NCBI GenBank assembly: GCA_006384855.1
Contig: VCJN01002438.1
Location: forward strand, 97,700-161,699
Direction: 5' to 3'
Length of the DNA stretch: 64,000 bases
Source of the DNA: Tetraselmis striata
Lineage: Eukaryota; Chlorophyta; Chlorodendrophyceae; Chlorodendrales; Chlorodendraceae
Under the pieces are notes generated by a model, which did no database searches, was not told where the DNA came from, and was given only the letters and a program-made list of their open reading frames with translations. Positions within the stretch are counted from its first letter, which is position 1. Every line of letters begins with the position of its first letter. Below, in pieces: positions 24,006 through 35,800 of this stretch. The translations under genes and the position numbers were made by a program.

Positions 24006-25461
24006 GTTGCACCGAGGACACGCGCCGTGGACACGCGCCGTGGACACGTGGACAGTGGGTGCTGGTAGGGCGAGGGCTGTCAGCCGCGCTGAGCGGGGGC
24101 TCACAGCCGCCGCGATTGCGGATGCCACCAGTGTTGGGTGGTAGTCGCTTAGGTCGACATAATGGGAAGTCAGTTGTGCATGTTTGCTGGTGTGAGGAGC
24201 CGACAGCGCCGTGGCGTCCCCCTCCTGATGGTGCGGAGGGTGCTGCTCGTTGTGATGTGGAGGTGGGGGGCCCTCCTGCGCCGAAGCCAGCGCCGCCGAT
24301 GGCAGCATGGGTGGCGGTGCGTGGGGCCCCTCCTGCTGGCCCGAGGGTTGAAACGCGTCCATCAGGTAGGCAGCGTTGGAGAAGTGAAAGGCCGGCATGG
24401 AGAGGCGGGGTCTTGCGCCCGGTAGCCGGGTTGTAGATGCGGCAGACACTGAAGGGGCCGGGGTCGGCGAGCTTGATGGCGGCGACGTTGTTGCCGCAGT
24501 TCCGGATGTCTTGCGGTTGAGTGATAATGGTCCACAGAAGGGTGTCGCGGTGAACCGCCGAGCCGCAGGACGCCGCGCGCATGATGTTGCATGCGCCAAA
24601 TGAGGAGAGTACTTCTGGTAAGGCCAGCGCGTCTGGAAAATTCTGCACAGTATAGCGCACTGGTGTGGGCTGAGAAGACAGGTAGAAGCGGGTGAAGCCA
24701 ATGACGGAGGCGAAGGCACGAGAGCGATGGTCCTGCCGGTCAAGGCGTGAGCCCGTGCGTGACCATGGTTGTAACGGTGTGCTTGACACGACGAGGGTGA
24801 ACGGGCGCAGCCGCTCCAGCTCCGTGATAGTGATGTCGTTGATGTTCATGGGGGTCCCGTCATGACAGTCATGAAATGCTGATGGAGGCAGGCGGCCCGG
24901 ATATTTGTTGCTGATGACATGTAGGTGATGTGGCCACATAGTGCGAGCCTCCGTTGATGGGTCGGCGCCGATGAACGCGTGGATGGAGAAGCCATATTCC
25001 ACCACAGCCTCCACCTCAAATGCCGATGGGCCATGGCAGGGCGAGAAGAGATGTTCGGTTACCAAAGAAGAGCTCGGCATATGGAGGAGCGGGGCAGCGG
25101 TGAGTATCGGGAGCGGCGGTGGCAGGTCTCCACGTAGGGCGCCCTGCCCCGTATGAACGTCCTGGGCCGCCAGTGCCGCTGAGATTGGGAATGCGGGTGA
25201 AGCGAGGCATAGAGGTTGAATTGGGGTGGGAATGGGTTGAGAGCGGAAGTGGCGGGCGCGCCATGGGTGTGAGAACGGGAACTGGAAGTTGTCGCCAGAG
25301 TTGGAGTAGGGGACGTGCCAGGATTCATGAAATTCATCGTCTTCGTTGTCCTCGCCCTCCCCCTCCTGCGCTCCGGTGGCTGCCCCTCCTGGGGCGGTGG
25401 TGGTGGAAGTGAGCATGACAGGCAAGCCGCTGTGGTGTGGTACCAACGAGGACACACCCAT
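23998..25461 (-). pseudogene. cytosine-5 DNA methyltransferase-like domain inside the copia element (catalytically dead)
   Basis: The 487-codon frame begins 34 bases after the gag stop. By eye its middle follows the C5-methyltransferase motif order. A degenerate motif I (HLFSPCHG, residues 137-144) is followed by VVEYGFSIHAFIGADPSTEA, where these enzymes have the SAM-binding acidic residue. Motif IV is VVSSTPLQPWSRTGSRLD (residues 224-241), with Leu (TTA) in place of the catalytic Cys of PCQ. A motif VI equivalent VQNF (for ENV) follows at 272-275, and a motif VIII-like block, CGSAVHRDTLLWTI, at 299-312. Motif IX/X appears only weakly, partly in another frame (24351-24413). Methyltransferase domains captured by LTR retrotransposons are known in some algae and dinoflagellates. 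The assignment rests on pattern recognition and needs a profile search. Confidence 0.6.
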
Positions 25462-25494
25462 TAACGGGTAGGCCTCCTGGCATCCTGGCGGCTG

Positions 25495-26697
25495 CTAGTA
25501 TGAGTCGTTGTTGCCCGGGTGATGTCCGTGGTGGTGATGTCCGGCCGGGGAGACGAAGCCGAATGGTTGGTGATGGCGCTGCAGGTCGTCGTTGTCGCTC
25601 TGGATGGGCCAATATTGCTGCCGTTTGGGCCTGTTTTGATGGTTGTAGTCGTTGCGCAGGTTGTGGGTATAGTTGTCGTTGACGTGACGCTCCGCAGGCG
25701 CGCGCTGACAGTGATTATAGCTAGGGTTGTTCATGGTGCTGGGTGGGGCGGTGTCACCCATGAGACGCAGACCGTTGGCATGGCGCTTGGCCAAACACTG
25801 CTGTTGAGCATGGCCCGGACGGTCACACATGATGCAGACAATGTTGGGCCTGGTGGCATGTAGTTGGTCCCTGAGGTCGCAGAAATTGAAAGCTGGCGTG
25901 CGGGAACGGGCGCTACTGACGCTGACGCGTGCGCGCCTCCATGTTATGTCCGGCACTTATGATGGTTGCCAGCCTCTTGTTGACATTGGTTGCCGAGATG
26001 GTGGCGTCGACAATGTGATCGTATGCTGGGTGAAGTCCTGAGATGAGGTAGTTGATGGCCACGTGCGTACTCGAATGTCCATTGGCCATGTGCCTTGCGC
26101 AACAAATTCCAGAGGTTCCGGCAGCGGCGAACGTACACCTGGACCGGCTCATTCGGGAGCTGGCCGGCTGTGATTTCTTCCTCGAAGGGCATGCGCTCCT
26201 CTATGGCAGAGCCCAAGAGTTCAGTAAGTAGGGCCGTCCAGGCCGCATATCCACACTTCTTGGAGTCCATGCTGATGTTGTCGACGATGGCCAGTGCCAT
26301 GGGATAATTCGCTGTCGCGTGGCGCAGGGCTGCCAGAAGAATGAGCTGCTCTTGGTGGGTGCCTTTGCCCTTGGTGGTGTCTAGGTAGCCGGCGCTGCCG
26401 AGGGAGATCTTGATGGCGTGAGCATTATCACGCGTAGAGATGTTCTGGTCCCACACGGGGACCGTCGCGAGGTCGAGTGTCAGCTTTACTGCAGACGGCT
26501 TAATCCATTGGATGTCACTGGAGTCACTGGAGTCTGACGCTACCATGTAGGCTGGAAGCGCCTTCAGAAATTCTGGTATCACTGTCACTAAAGTCAGGCG
26601 GCGGTGGGTCGCTGCCAGGGTCCTTATTGACCGCACTCCTCCCAGCTAGATTAGGCAGAGGGGTGTTCATCATGCCGGTGGTGATGCTGGTAGACAT
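25495..26697 (-). pseudogene. copia gag-like polyprotein, frameshifted
   Basis: The likely start is the ATG at 26697 (MSTSITTGMMNTPLPNLAG). The frame shifts near 26580, again near 26080 and again near 25950, so at least three breaks interrupt it. The middle part has the copia gag (UBN2-like) pattern: ALLTELLGSAIEERMPFEEE followed by VYVRRCRNLWNLLRKAHG, then NYLISGLHPAYDHIV. A CCHC zinc knuckle, C-x2-C-x4-H-x4-C (CIMCDRPGHAQQQC), lies at 25795-25836 and is the nucleocapsid signature. A His/Asn/Arg/Gln-rich tail ends at the stop near 25495. Gag forms the virus-like particle that packages the element RNA. Confidence 0.75.
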
Positions 26698-27168
26698 GGT
26701 GGAAGGATGGCGCACTTATCCTGGAAGATGTATATAATTGTAGGGGTGGGCGGGTAGGAAGAAAAGTCTCGTCGCACGTCGCCGTCGATCGTCGAAAGCT
26801 GTCGAGGGTCGAGATACACGCAGGTTGAAGCCTCTGGCAGCCGTCGAGCACGGGGCAAGACGTCGAACCAAAGGAGAGGGCCCAAAAACCTGTCGGAGGG
26901 GGGTTGTCGAAGTGATGGCTGAGTGGCACTGTCACTGATGGGGGGAGAGTCGGCGAGAGTCGGCGTGCACGTGTCGAATCACGTCGGTGCCAGCAAGCGA
27001 GGTGCAAGCTGGAAAGGCAAAGGGCTGCTGTGAGCCGTGGGCGATGGACGATAGGTAGTCGCTGTCGCCGTGGTGATGGCTGAGTGGCATTGTCACGAGA
27101 GAGAATGGGTGAGTCGAAACATTTCTGGGAAGAGCAGCTGACTGAATTACAAGGAGCCAAGGCTGGCA

Positions 27169-27177
27169 ATTTATACC
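27169..27177 (-). promoter_or_regulatory. possible TATA box of copia element
   Basis: The minus strand reads GGTATAAATT, flanked by the inverted pair GGCTGG/CCAGCC. It lies about 55 bases inside the 5' LTR edge, so it may drive element transcription or be fortuitous. Confidence 0.35.
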
Positions 27178-27229
27178 AGCCGGCTAGGTGTCAATTAGGA
27201 CGGACACCTCTCCGTCTAAGAAGGCCAAC

Positions 27230-27373
27230 TGGCAAAGATGCCTAGGTGCCATGCTTTGGTGCCGTACTGCTGCCATACGGTCCAAATTAGGCACATGTAC
27301 GGCAGCCAGAAAAATGCGGATTTCACAGAGAGAAAAAGCGGATTCAGGGTACCGGGATACCCTGGGTCCAACA
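27230..27373 (-). repeat. 5' LTR of copia element
   Basis: Matches 23091-23235 along its length with roughly eight differences by eye (about 94% identity). Begins TGTTGGACC and ends TTTGCCA on the minus strand. Confidence 0.88.
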
Positions 27374-27785
27374 CATATGTATATATAATATAGGAGGTCG
27401 TATTGAATTATTTATTTTGATTTACTGTGGGAAAATTGCGCGGGAAAATGGCTAATAAATCCACGACATTAGCACGGACCTATATATGGGACCATGCGCT
27501 TTCCACCGTATTAAAATACAAGGGCGCGCAGCCAGCCTGTTTAAATTCGAGTAAGGTACTAATGTACATATGATTTCGTGATTACGCTGTGGGTACCTTT
27601 ACTGCACATACAGCGGCACGTGGAATTCCGAATACTCTCCGAGACACTCACGTTGAAAATCTGAACTGCGTGATACATGTAGTGCCGCTGACTCCGAAGT
27701 GGCACTTTCTCGGGAGGGCGCCATGAAGCCCGTATTCGAATAGATTACAGATTACATATAGTCATCATCTGAGACCCGGTCTTTA

Positions 27786-28600
27786 TTGTTGTGCAAGCTC
27801 ACATCGACATTGGCCCAGTTGACGGCTCGTGATGTCGTGTTTTTTTATAAAAACGGAGCAAATGGCTCTGGTTCCGGGCAACGCATCGCGGGACAGCCAA
27901 CATGTAGCGGTGGAGCCGCATCAACAGAGGGCGCCGACTTGCTAGAGCTAGCCAAGAGCGGCTGTGTCGTCGGAGCACAATCCCCGATTGACGACGACTA
28001 CCTCGTGGTGCCAGAGCTACTACAACGGGCAAAGTCTAGTTACGAGGACGTTCAACCGGTCAGTAGAGTGCTCGGGCTTTTCTCCTTGCATAGCGACTTG
28101 GCGAAGGAAGTACCATGATGAGCGGCGTCTACCGGCCAAGGAGGAGTAAGTTTAGATGACGCGTTTTATTAGGGACCACATGGCTGCTCTTTTCGTAGCC
28201 TTCGACGAGCTGCTACTACCTTACGTCCCGGTTGCTAACCAAAACTTCACCCTCTACCTCGCGCGCGCCCGGAATCACGCCAAGGCCATCGACAAGGCGT
28301 TTCATTTTCGTGTAGCCTTCCTGCGAAGGCTTAACGAATAAGCTTGTGCACGGTGACCAAGGTTTGATGGACGTAGTGCGGGCCCAGCATTTTCGGCTAT
28401 GTTGGCGCCAAACATTTGGCCTCTGCGATTTTCGGGAACCTGTTGAAGGATTTCAAGCGCCGTGTCTTCGAAGCGACGGCCGCCAGCAGCGCGAAAGCTA
28501 CCGTTACTGCTCGGGTAGTGGCGGCAAAGCTCGCTTGACGCGGGCGTGGACCTGGACGTGGCGGAGGTCGCGGGCGTGGCCGCGAAGGTGAGCACAGTGA
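27786..28600 (+). other. possible degenerate coding remnant
   Basis: Two plus-strand ORFs follow each other (27786-28118, 110 aa; 28156-28341, 61 aa). A third frame then reads FGNLLKDFKRRVFEATAASS and an Arg/Gly-rich stretch (RGRGPGRGGGRGRG, around 28540-28590). An alpha-helical stretch followed by an RGG-like tail is common in mobile-element structural proteins. No family could be named, and these may be chance ORFs. Confidence 0.25.
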
Positions 28601-28821
28601 CGGCGTGGGGCGCCTTTCGTCGGAGGTGCTGATGCTTTGCGAGGTCACGTTTCGGTGAGCGCCGCACAGTGAACCCTAGCAGCTCAACGGCGGGATGAGC
28701 GCCATGTGTCCGGACCGGATCCCCCCCCCCCTCAACTTTACAGACTTCATTTAGACCTTCTTCGGTGCGGCTCTTCTCACAGCCACAGCCAAGTGCGCCT
28801 CAACCGTGCGCACACCTGCAC

Positions 28822-29040
28822 ATGGCGGATGAACAATCCGCCTCCCGTCCAATCTCATCAATGCGCCCGTCGGTTGTTACACTACGTGTTACAATTGGCT
28901 CGCAACCACCATCTTTCGCGCGTGTATGTTACGTGCGGGACATGCGCTACGAGCGCGACGGGAGCGTAGGGCCGCCCTCTTACCTAAACTTTGCCCGGCA
29001 AACCCGTACCGGTGCCCTAACTAACCCTTCCGACAATTAA
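28822..29040 (+). other. short ORF of unknown nature
   Basis: A 72-codon ORF starting MADEQSASRPISSM with mixed composition and no low-complexity bias. No homology recognised. It could be the start of a decayed element or chance. Confidence 0.15.
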
Positions 29041-29418
29041 CGACCAACCGCCAATGACCTAACCACCGGGGCCAAACACTTTGTGGCAATGAACCGCCCC
29101 CATGCTACCCCGTCGGCCAAGCGTAGTACTTACGTAATAGACGATCCCGAAGATGTCGCCCCATGGCTCGCCCCGCAACCCCTCTGACGTTGTGGGGGCC
29201 CTGCTTTGTGGGACAATGTTGGGAAGCCGCTTGGGCAGACGGTGCGGTGGGTATGTGAGGGCACGGGACCGGGCTGCAGGGGCCCCGCCGCCAGCCGGGC
29301 GGCCTGCGCAGAGGCGTTGGATAAGTAGGTACTGTCAAGGTACTGGCACACTAGAGCATGAGCCGGCATGGAACCGCGCATATACGAAGCGGGGCTCGAC
29401 CCCCATGGCATCAAGTGA

Positions 29419-29456
29419 CCCCCCCCCCCTCCCCCCCCCCCCCCCCCCCCCCCCCC
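29419..29456. repeat. poly-C tract (11 + 26, one T)
   Basis: C run interrupted once by T at 29430, in unannotated intergenic DNA. Confidence 0.95.
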
Positions 29457-29887
29457 GCCTTCGCCCCACGCCCCCTCTGCCCCCATTTAGTCAGAATCTC
29501 AGCGCTCATCATAGGTCAGAATCTTACCGCATCGTCTTCCGGGAATATTGAACATGAGTAATTACCTCGCTCGGTACTACTAACTTCCGGGATGTGGGCA
29601 AGGACGTCCAAGGTAGGAAGAAGGGACCATTGCCGAGCGAAGACCGACTTGCGAAGTAGGCCCGCGACATTGCAGAGGCATGGCCGCGTAGAGAGCTCGG
29701 AAATTACCACCAAGTCGACAAGTGCCCCCCTTCTAACGCCGGTGGCCTTCAAGGGCGAGGAGGAAGTCTCTGAGGTGACGCCGCGTTCTCGGAAGCCGCA
29801 GTTGAGTCGCGAATGCTTTCGCACTTATTCGACTGCATAACCACCGCCACGACAAGCAATCAACACGCAATTTGACTCTCAGTTGCT

Positions 29888-30270
29888 GTGTCAAACCCCC
29901 GTTCAGTCTCTACGTTTGGCTGTCGTAAGCCGAACGTATCGAGTGTTCAGCGCAACAAGGTCGTGGCGCTGCCGCTTGCGATGAGCACCGCTGCATCCCC
30001 AAAGCTCCACGGTTTTTTGGGCGTGCTGAAGCAGCAGCAGCAGCAAAAGTTAGGTGGCATCATCAAGCACAACACCAACACTGTGAAGAACATGGCCGCC
30101 ACGCAAGCCTCCTCCGGCGACGACGTCGACTAGGGCAGTAGCCCGGAGCCCCCGGCCAAGAAGGCCAATTAGCCCGCCAAGCCGGCGGCGGCTGGACTGC
30201 CGGCCCGGGGCCGAGGCGGTGCATGGCCAAGGGCGGGCGGTGTGCCGTTCGGGTCGCGGGCCGGCCGCCA
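29888..30270 (+). other. possible coding remnant with Gln run and basic Ala/Pro-rich tail
   Basis: The plus-strand frame from 29888 reads GFLGVLKQQQQQKLGGIIKH and stops near 30133. Beyond the stop the same frame continues with SPEPPAKKAN and AKPAAAGLPARGRGG, which reads like an interrupted basic tail. No family is recognised. Confidence 0.2.
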
Positions 30271-32857
30271 TATCGCGATGGCAATAGCCGCTGCCGCCAC
30301 CTGCGAGCAGCAGGCCCGCCGCCGTGGCGGTCTCCGTAGTGGCCGATACCGGATGTAAATAATTTATTCCGCTTGCTCACTGCCGCGCGCCTCGCCGCCC
30401 ACTGCCGCGCGCTATCGCGCTATCGCCGCGCTATCGCGCATCATGACGCGAGATTGTCGGGCTTCTAGAGCCAAAAGCCAAAAAGTCCACCACGGATATA
30501 GCGTCGCGATGACGTGTGATATGCGCCTGATGGAGTTTATTGCGGGGATGTCACGGAACGACTACAGAAGAGTGTCAGAATACCAGTAAGATTACGGGGT
30601 GATTAAAGGGTATTCCATGCTAATTACGAGGTGGTCCGGTAGACTAGTGGGCGAGCGGGGATCGCTCGTCCGGCTCAGTACCCGTAGTAATCGCTATCGC
30701 GGTGCGTTACCTCTCCGCACACGCCGCGCTGGTCGCTGACTCATACCTAGGGCATCCCCAAGCCGGGGAGTCAGATGACGGAGGGGGTCGGTGCCGCGGC
30801 GCAGTACTCATGCGGACACTGGTACGGGTGGAAACCCTTGTCGGCTGGAATGGAATGGAAGACCTGACATTTGCATTATAGTACATTACGACATATTATA
30901 AAATAGGTATATAAGCGACAGCACTACAGAAACATTAATAGGAATCACCAAAATAAGCAACAATTCAAAAAAACGAGCCTTAGGAAAACCGCGACCGCAA
31001 CACTATAATTTAAGAGTCGAGGAATTCGAGGAAGCTAAATGTGTAATAAAATTGCGTAATTTGCCACATACGCTGCCGGTACCCACAGCGTGGCAGGTAG
31101 AATACCGAATAACATCCGGAACAGAAGCGAGAAACATCTTTGGACAACACCGTTTTAGGCTCTCAGTGTGCGCAGGGTCCGAGTGGAGCTTTTGCCCGGG
31201 GAGGGTGTGGCACAAGGCTTGACGAACTCGCGATGTTCTTCGGCTTTTGAGTTAAACACAAATGTTTCGTCATAGCGCCTTCGGTTTCCGGCAGAGTTCG
31301 CGATTTTTACCTCCTGGTAGCGATTACGGGTATCGACGTGAAGGCACGCTGAAAATATTAAAATCTTCTGTCGTGACTAGCGAAATGCAAGAGAACCCCA
31401 AAAAGAACTCGATCACCGATCAGTCGGGCTCGTCCACATCCATGAGACGGATTTCTCCTCCGGAACACTTAGAGGCCAATGCCAAGTAGTCCACAAACCT
31501 ACTACCGATCGGTTCCGTATGTAATTTGGAAAGTAGGAAACGAGGCTACATTGCCAAGCTCTCGTCGTGTATCACATGCCTTTCTGGGCGCGTTCTTTCA
31601 TAATGCAATAATGTCCGACAACTACAGACATAATGCCTCATGTGTTGGGAATACATTGGTAACCCCTCGACGTGCCTCGACTGCTCGACTCGTTGAGTAG
31701 TCCCAGCGGCGCTGTGCATCAATGACATCGTGCGGACGTTGCGCGGAGTGCAAACATCTCACCAATCTTCCAATGTGAAAAATAGACGTAGCAATAGTTG
31801 TATTTCCTGTGCCACTGCAACACAAAAAATATTTGCGTATGTAGACAGCTTATACGATTTCACTGGCGCAAGCATATAACACCCCTGACCGCAGGCCAAG
31901 CACCCCCCCCCCCCCCCCCCCTCCGCGCAAAAAGCTCCGAAACCAATGCGAATATCTTCACAGCTGATTACTGGGGAACATGTCACCCATGACCCAAGGG
32001 ACTCGGTTAACGGACAGGGGTTCAGAACACAAGCAAAGTATCTGGCACCACGACGTCGTGCTGTATCGACCTTGCTTTTGCTACAATCTTCGAGAAAATT
32101 GCACAATTTGCCACGGGCAAACGATGTATTTTCCGGGTTCAGTTTGTACAATTCAAAGGTCGCTGAGTGTTGGCACCATAACAAAGTAATTGTCGTCGTT
32201 GGCAACCGTATTTTCAAACGATACTGGGCGTGCTCCCAGTCTCCCACCATCCAGCCAACTAAGCCTAATTAATGATGACTACGCACCTGCCGCAACATGG
32301 ATCCGCGTGCAAAAAGGTCTGCGGCATTGCGGCAAGGATACTACATCGGGCGGCAGCAGAAACTTTGAAAACTGGGAGTTTCTCCAAGTGCTGCGACCGC
32401 AAAAACCCTTAGCTGTATGTTGCTAACCGCCCTACTTGCAATAACATCAAAGCACCGATACGTGTCGTGGGGTTTTTGACGAGGGCCATAATAAAGCAAT
32501 AAGCTGCATGCTACCAGGTGCTGCAAAATCAATACCCAATCGGGTCACTGCAGCCAAATTGCGCTGGACTGCCTAGAAACCTGAGCATTGATTTCTGCTG
32601 GGTAAGCATTTATTTGCTGTTGCGGGTGTTATTTGAGGGCTTACAGTAGTCTGGGTACGAAATTCCATGCCCACACGGTAGGTGGATCACAAATGAATAG
32701 GTAGGGCTAACAGCTATGCCTCCCGCCAGATCGTGCGGCAATGCTGCTATCATTGGCGGGGGATAAGATGGGAAATGGGCGCGGAATCCGCGGCAAGACA
32801 GGAACCTATCCAGTCCTGCCTATGAAAACAGGACAGCCTAGAGTCCATGATATGACC

Positions 32858-35800
32858 TCACTTTGCCGGCTGCGCGCCAGCCTTATAGAACTGCATTTCC
32901 GCCATCCCTGCCTTCAAGCGGGCGTTCTCATCTGCCATGCGCTTCATGGCGGCCGCCATCTCGTCGCGCTCAATTCGAAACTGCTCCGCGATCTGCGCCT
33001 TCTCCACCGCCTCCATCTCGCGCATCCGTATGGCGTCCTCCACGCCGCGCCCCGCGATGGCCGCGCGCTCTCGCGCCGCCAGCTTCAGCTCCAGTTGCCG
33101 TTTCTCGTCCGCCGCGCGCGCCACCGCGTCGGCGCGCGAACGCTCAGCTGCCACCAGGCGCTGGCGAAGTCGAAGTGTCTCACTGTCCTGCGCGGCCATA
33201 ATTGCCACGGGACAACACATGCATTCAGCCGGCGCCTCAGCTGCAAATCAACCAGAGGGTGCTCACTGCTCATGGGTTCGCAGGGTCGCAGGAAGTGACG
33301 CCATCGTCGGACTGGCACGCCAAATACACACCCATCAATTTCACCGACACTGTCCGCCATGAGATGCGCCAAGGTCAAGGGATGGGCGCCTGCGTACCGC
33401 CTCAACAGAGCGGCGCGCCCGTTGCATGGGCCTGGTGCGGTTGCGGGCGCTGCTGTCGCGCCGCCGCCGCTGCCCTGGCGCTGGCAGCTCGATCTCCTCC
33501 AGTGGAAGCGGCTTGCCATAGAGCGGGTCGCGCAGCGCTCGGTCCTCGTTCTGGGGCGCGCATGGCACAGACCCGTGTTAGGTGCCAGATGGCCGAGCCA
33601 CAAAGCGTGGGTAGGCAAGGAGGATCCATTGGGTGTTGCGATGGACATCCAGGGTTTCAAAGTAGTCTATACTTTGCAGCATCGCAGGAAGTCACAGCCT
33701 TTGAAGTCGCGCTAGTCAGGCGGGCAGAGATTCAGCTGCGGGGCCAACAGGGCCCACCAGCAGTGTTTGCTCTATGGTGGACGGGTGCTAATGCAGCTCT
33801 ACACTGAAGAGTATAGGAATCAGAGTTTCGAGCGGAGGAGGCTGGACGACTGCTGACAAGGAACACTTGGAGCACGGTGAGCAGTTTGAGCTATAAGGCA
33901 ACCGCATGTGCAGTGCACGCTTGTTCGAAATTTGGCAGTGTGGACTTGTTGGCATGAATATATGGTGCGGTATCTGGTACTGTAAGCAAGGATGCGGAAA
34001 ATGCACAACGGTGAATGTGCCCAGTGTTAACCAGTATTGTTGATACATGATGGCCGGTGCCAGGCATACCCGTTGCTGTATCTTCAGGTTTTCTGGAATG
34101 ACAGTGCGGTTGTCAAAGTCCTTCTTACGCCCCTTGCGCGATGGCCCGTTGCTGCGCTGCCCGTTGTCCTCCTTTGGCGGAGATTCCCACGCGTTCGCTG
34201 GCGGGGGCATCGGTGGGTGCTGCCCATAAAATACCTGGCCGGCCGGCCCCATGTGCGGCATCTGCTGGTAGTAGTGATGGTACGCCCCCGCCTGAGCCGC
34301 GAGCGGGTGCAGGCCCTGTGGCGGCGCGGACGACGGGCCGTAGTAGCCGCCGGCATGGCTGCTGTAGATGCTGCCCTCCGCGGCGCTTGCGCTTGCTGGT
34401 CCTTTGGCGGACGGCGGGATAAAGCCGTATTGCCCCTGCCACCACATTCAGGGCAACGGCGCGCACATGGTCAGCATGTTGAGACAGGCGCAGTCAGAAG
34501 CAGAGAGTCTGCAGCAGAGGAGGTGGGGGGGGGGGGGGGGGGGGGGGGGGGCGTTCCCACCTGGACACTTGACATTACCGGCGCCTCGCCCTCCTCGCTG
34601 ATGGACTGCATCATGACATTGGAGGAGTGCAGCGCGGACCACACCTATTGAAATCCCCGCAGAATAAGCAGACTTTGTGAGACTAGACCTGGCCATGCTC
34701 TGCGACCGACTGACACGGAAAGTCGGCTGGCTGTGTCGCCACTTTGGGCCAGTGCATGAGGGCTGCAGGGAAACAGGGCCAGGGGGAGGGCAGGTCCGAA
34801 CCTGGGCGTTGCCGCTTGTCACGGCCGAGTCCATGAGGCGTGTGAGCAGGTCATCGCGCTCGCGGGTGAGGGACGCCACCTCGCGGCTGAGGGCGTATAC
34901 GCGCTTGCGCATGCGCGCCATCACCACAGCATTGCTGTCCTCGTCGCCGCCTTCACTCATCTCAGCCTGCCGACGCAGGCACCAAATGAGGGTCAGTGCG
35001 GGATGGAGCACAACCCTCATTCTATGAAGGTGTACCTAGCAAAAGCAGTGGTCGAGCCAGCAGTGGTTAACGCCACACAGTTGCCGGCAACATGAGAAAA
35101 CAGATTATCCCAATGGATCAGGTGGTGCCAGAATGTGCGTATATCGTATAAATGTGCTGGAAGCATCATGCCGCGCCGTTCAAGCCATTATCTTAGATTC
35201 TACGACTGCCACATAAAGTGTGTCATGCTAGAACGCGCTAATGGTCGTATCAATACGAGACAAGAAGATGTGGTCGTGCCTGCATGTCAAGAAATATGGA
35301 AGGTAAAAGCGACGTAGGTTGTGCCAACAAGTACCTGGTCCGCGGATTGAGCCTTCCCAGCCAGCTCCCCTAGCTCTAGCTCCAGCTCCTCCACTCGCTT
35401 TGCCAACCCGCTGCTGGCCTCCCTCGCCTCCGCCGCCGCCCGCCGCATCATGGCAGCCTCCCGGTGCGCCACGCGTGCGGCCCTCACCGCCGCGCTACCG
35501 ACCATCGTCATCTGCCCCGCTGCCTCGGCGGCGTCTCTGGGCGGCTCCCCTGCCTGCTTCCCCTCCGCCTGCTGCGCCTCTGTCAGCGGAAGCGAGGCCC
35601 ACTGCGCAAGCTCCTTCTTCAGCTCCTCGCGCTCTGCCTCCCGCTTCGTAGCCATCTCCTCAAACACCTGCAGGCAGGGCAGCAGCACCTGTGTCACCCA
35701 CCTCCCCAGGCGCAGCAACAAATCAACAAGCACAAAACTCTGCGCGCTCAGACGGGCAGACATTCTGTAACAAATACGTGCATATAGCTAGCCAGCCAGC

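Larger units (their letters stand above)
23091..27373 (-). mobile_element. degenerate Ty1/copia LTR retrotransposon carrying a methyltransferase-like domain
   Basis: The 4.28-kb element is defined by two direct repeats of about 145 bp, which on the minus strand start TGTTGGACC and end TTTGCCA. TGTTGG is the usual start of copia LTRs. A purine-rich tract (AGGATGAGGAGGGG on minus, 23236-23249) sits directly before the downstream LTR, as a polypurine tract should. From 5' to 3' on the minus strand come a leader of about 530 bp, gag with a CCHC knuckle, a cytosine-methyltransferase-like frame, and RT/RNase H remnants. I could find no integrase core and no exact target-site duplication. Frameshifts and deletions show that this copy is inactive. 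Confidence 0.85.
27374..32857. other. intergenic region with no recognised gene
   Basis: About 5.5 kb between the copia element and the kinesin 3' end. Composition changes along it: AT-rich near 27380-27560 and 30860-31020, GC-rich near 28480-28600 and 30180-30450. Short ORFs are present but none is recognisable. Homopolymer C runs occur at 28722-28731, 29419-29456 (one T inside) and 31903-31921. I found no tRNA or rRNA. Confidence 0.6.

Noticed and set aside
24059..24436. Plus-strand ORFs opposite the copia element
   Set aside because: Shadow frames of GC-rich retroelement sequence; all domain matches are on the minus strand.
23081..27380. Exact target-site duplication for the copia element
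   Set aside because: The five bases outside the two LTRs (ATAAC and CATAT) do not match; the flanks are merely both AT-rich.
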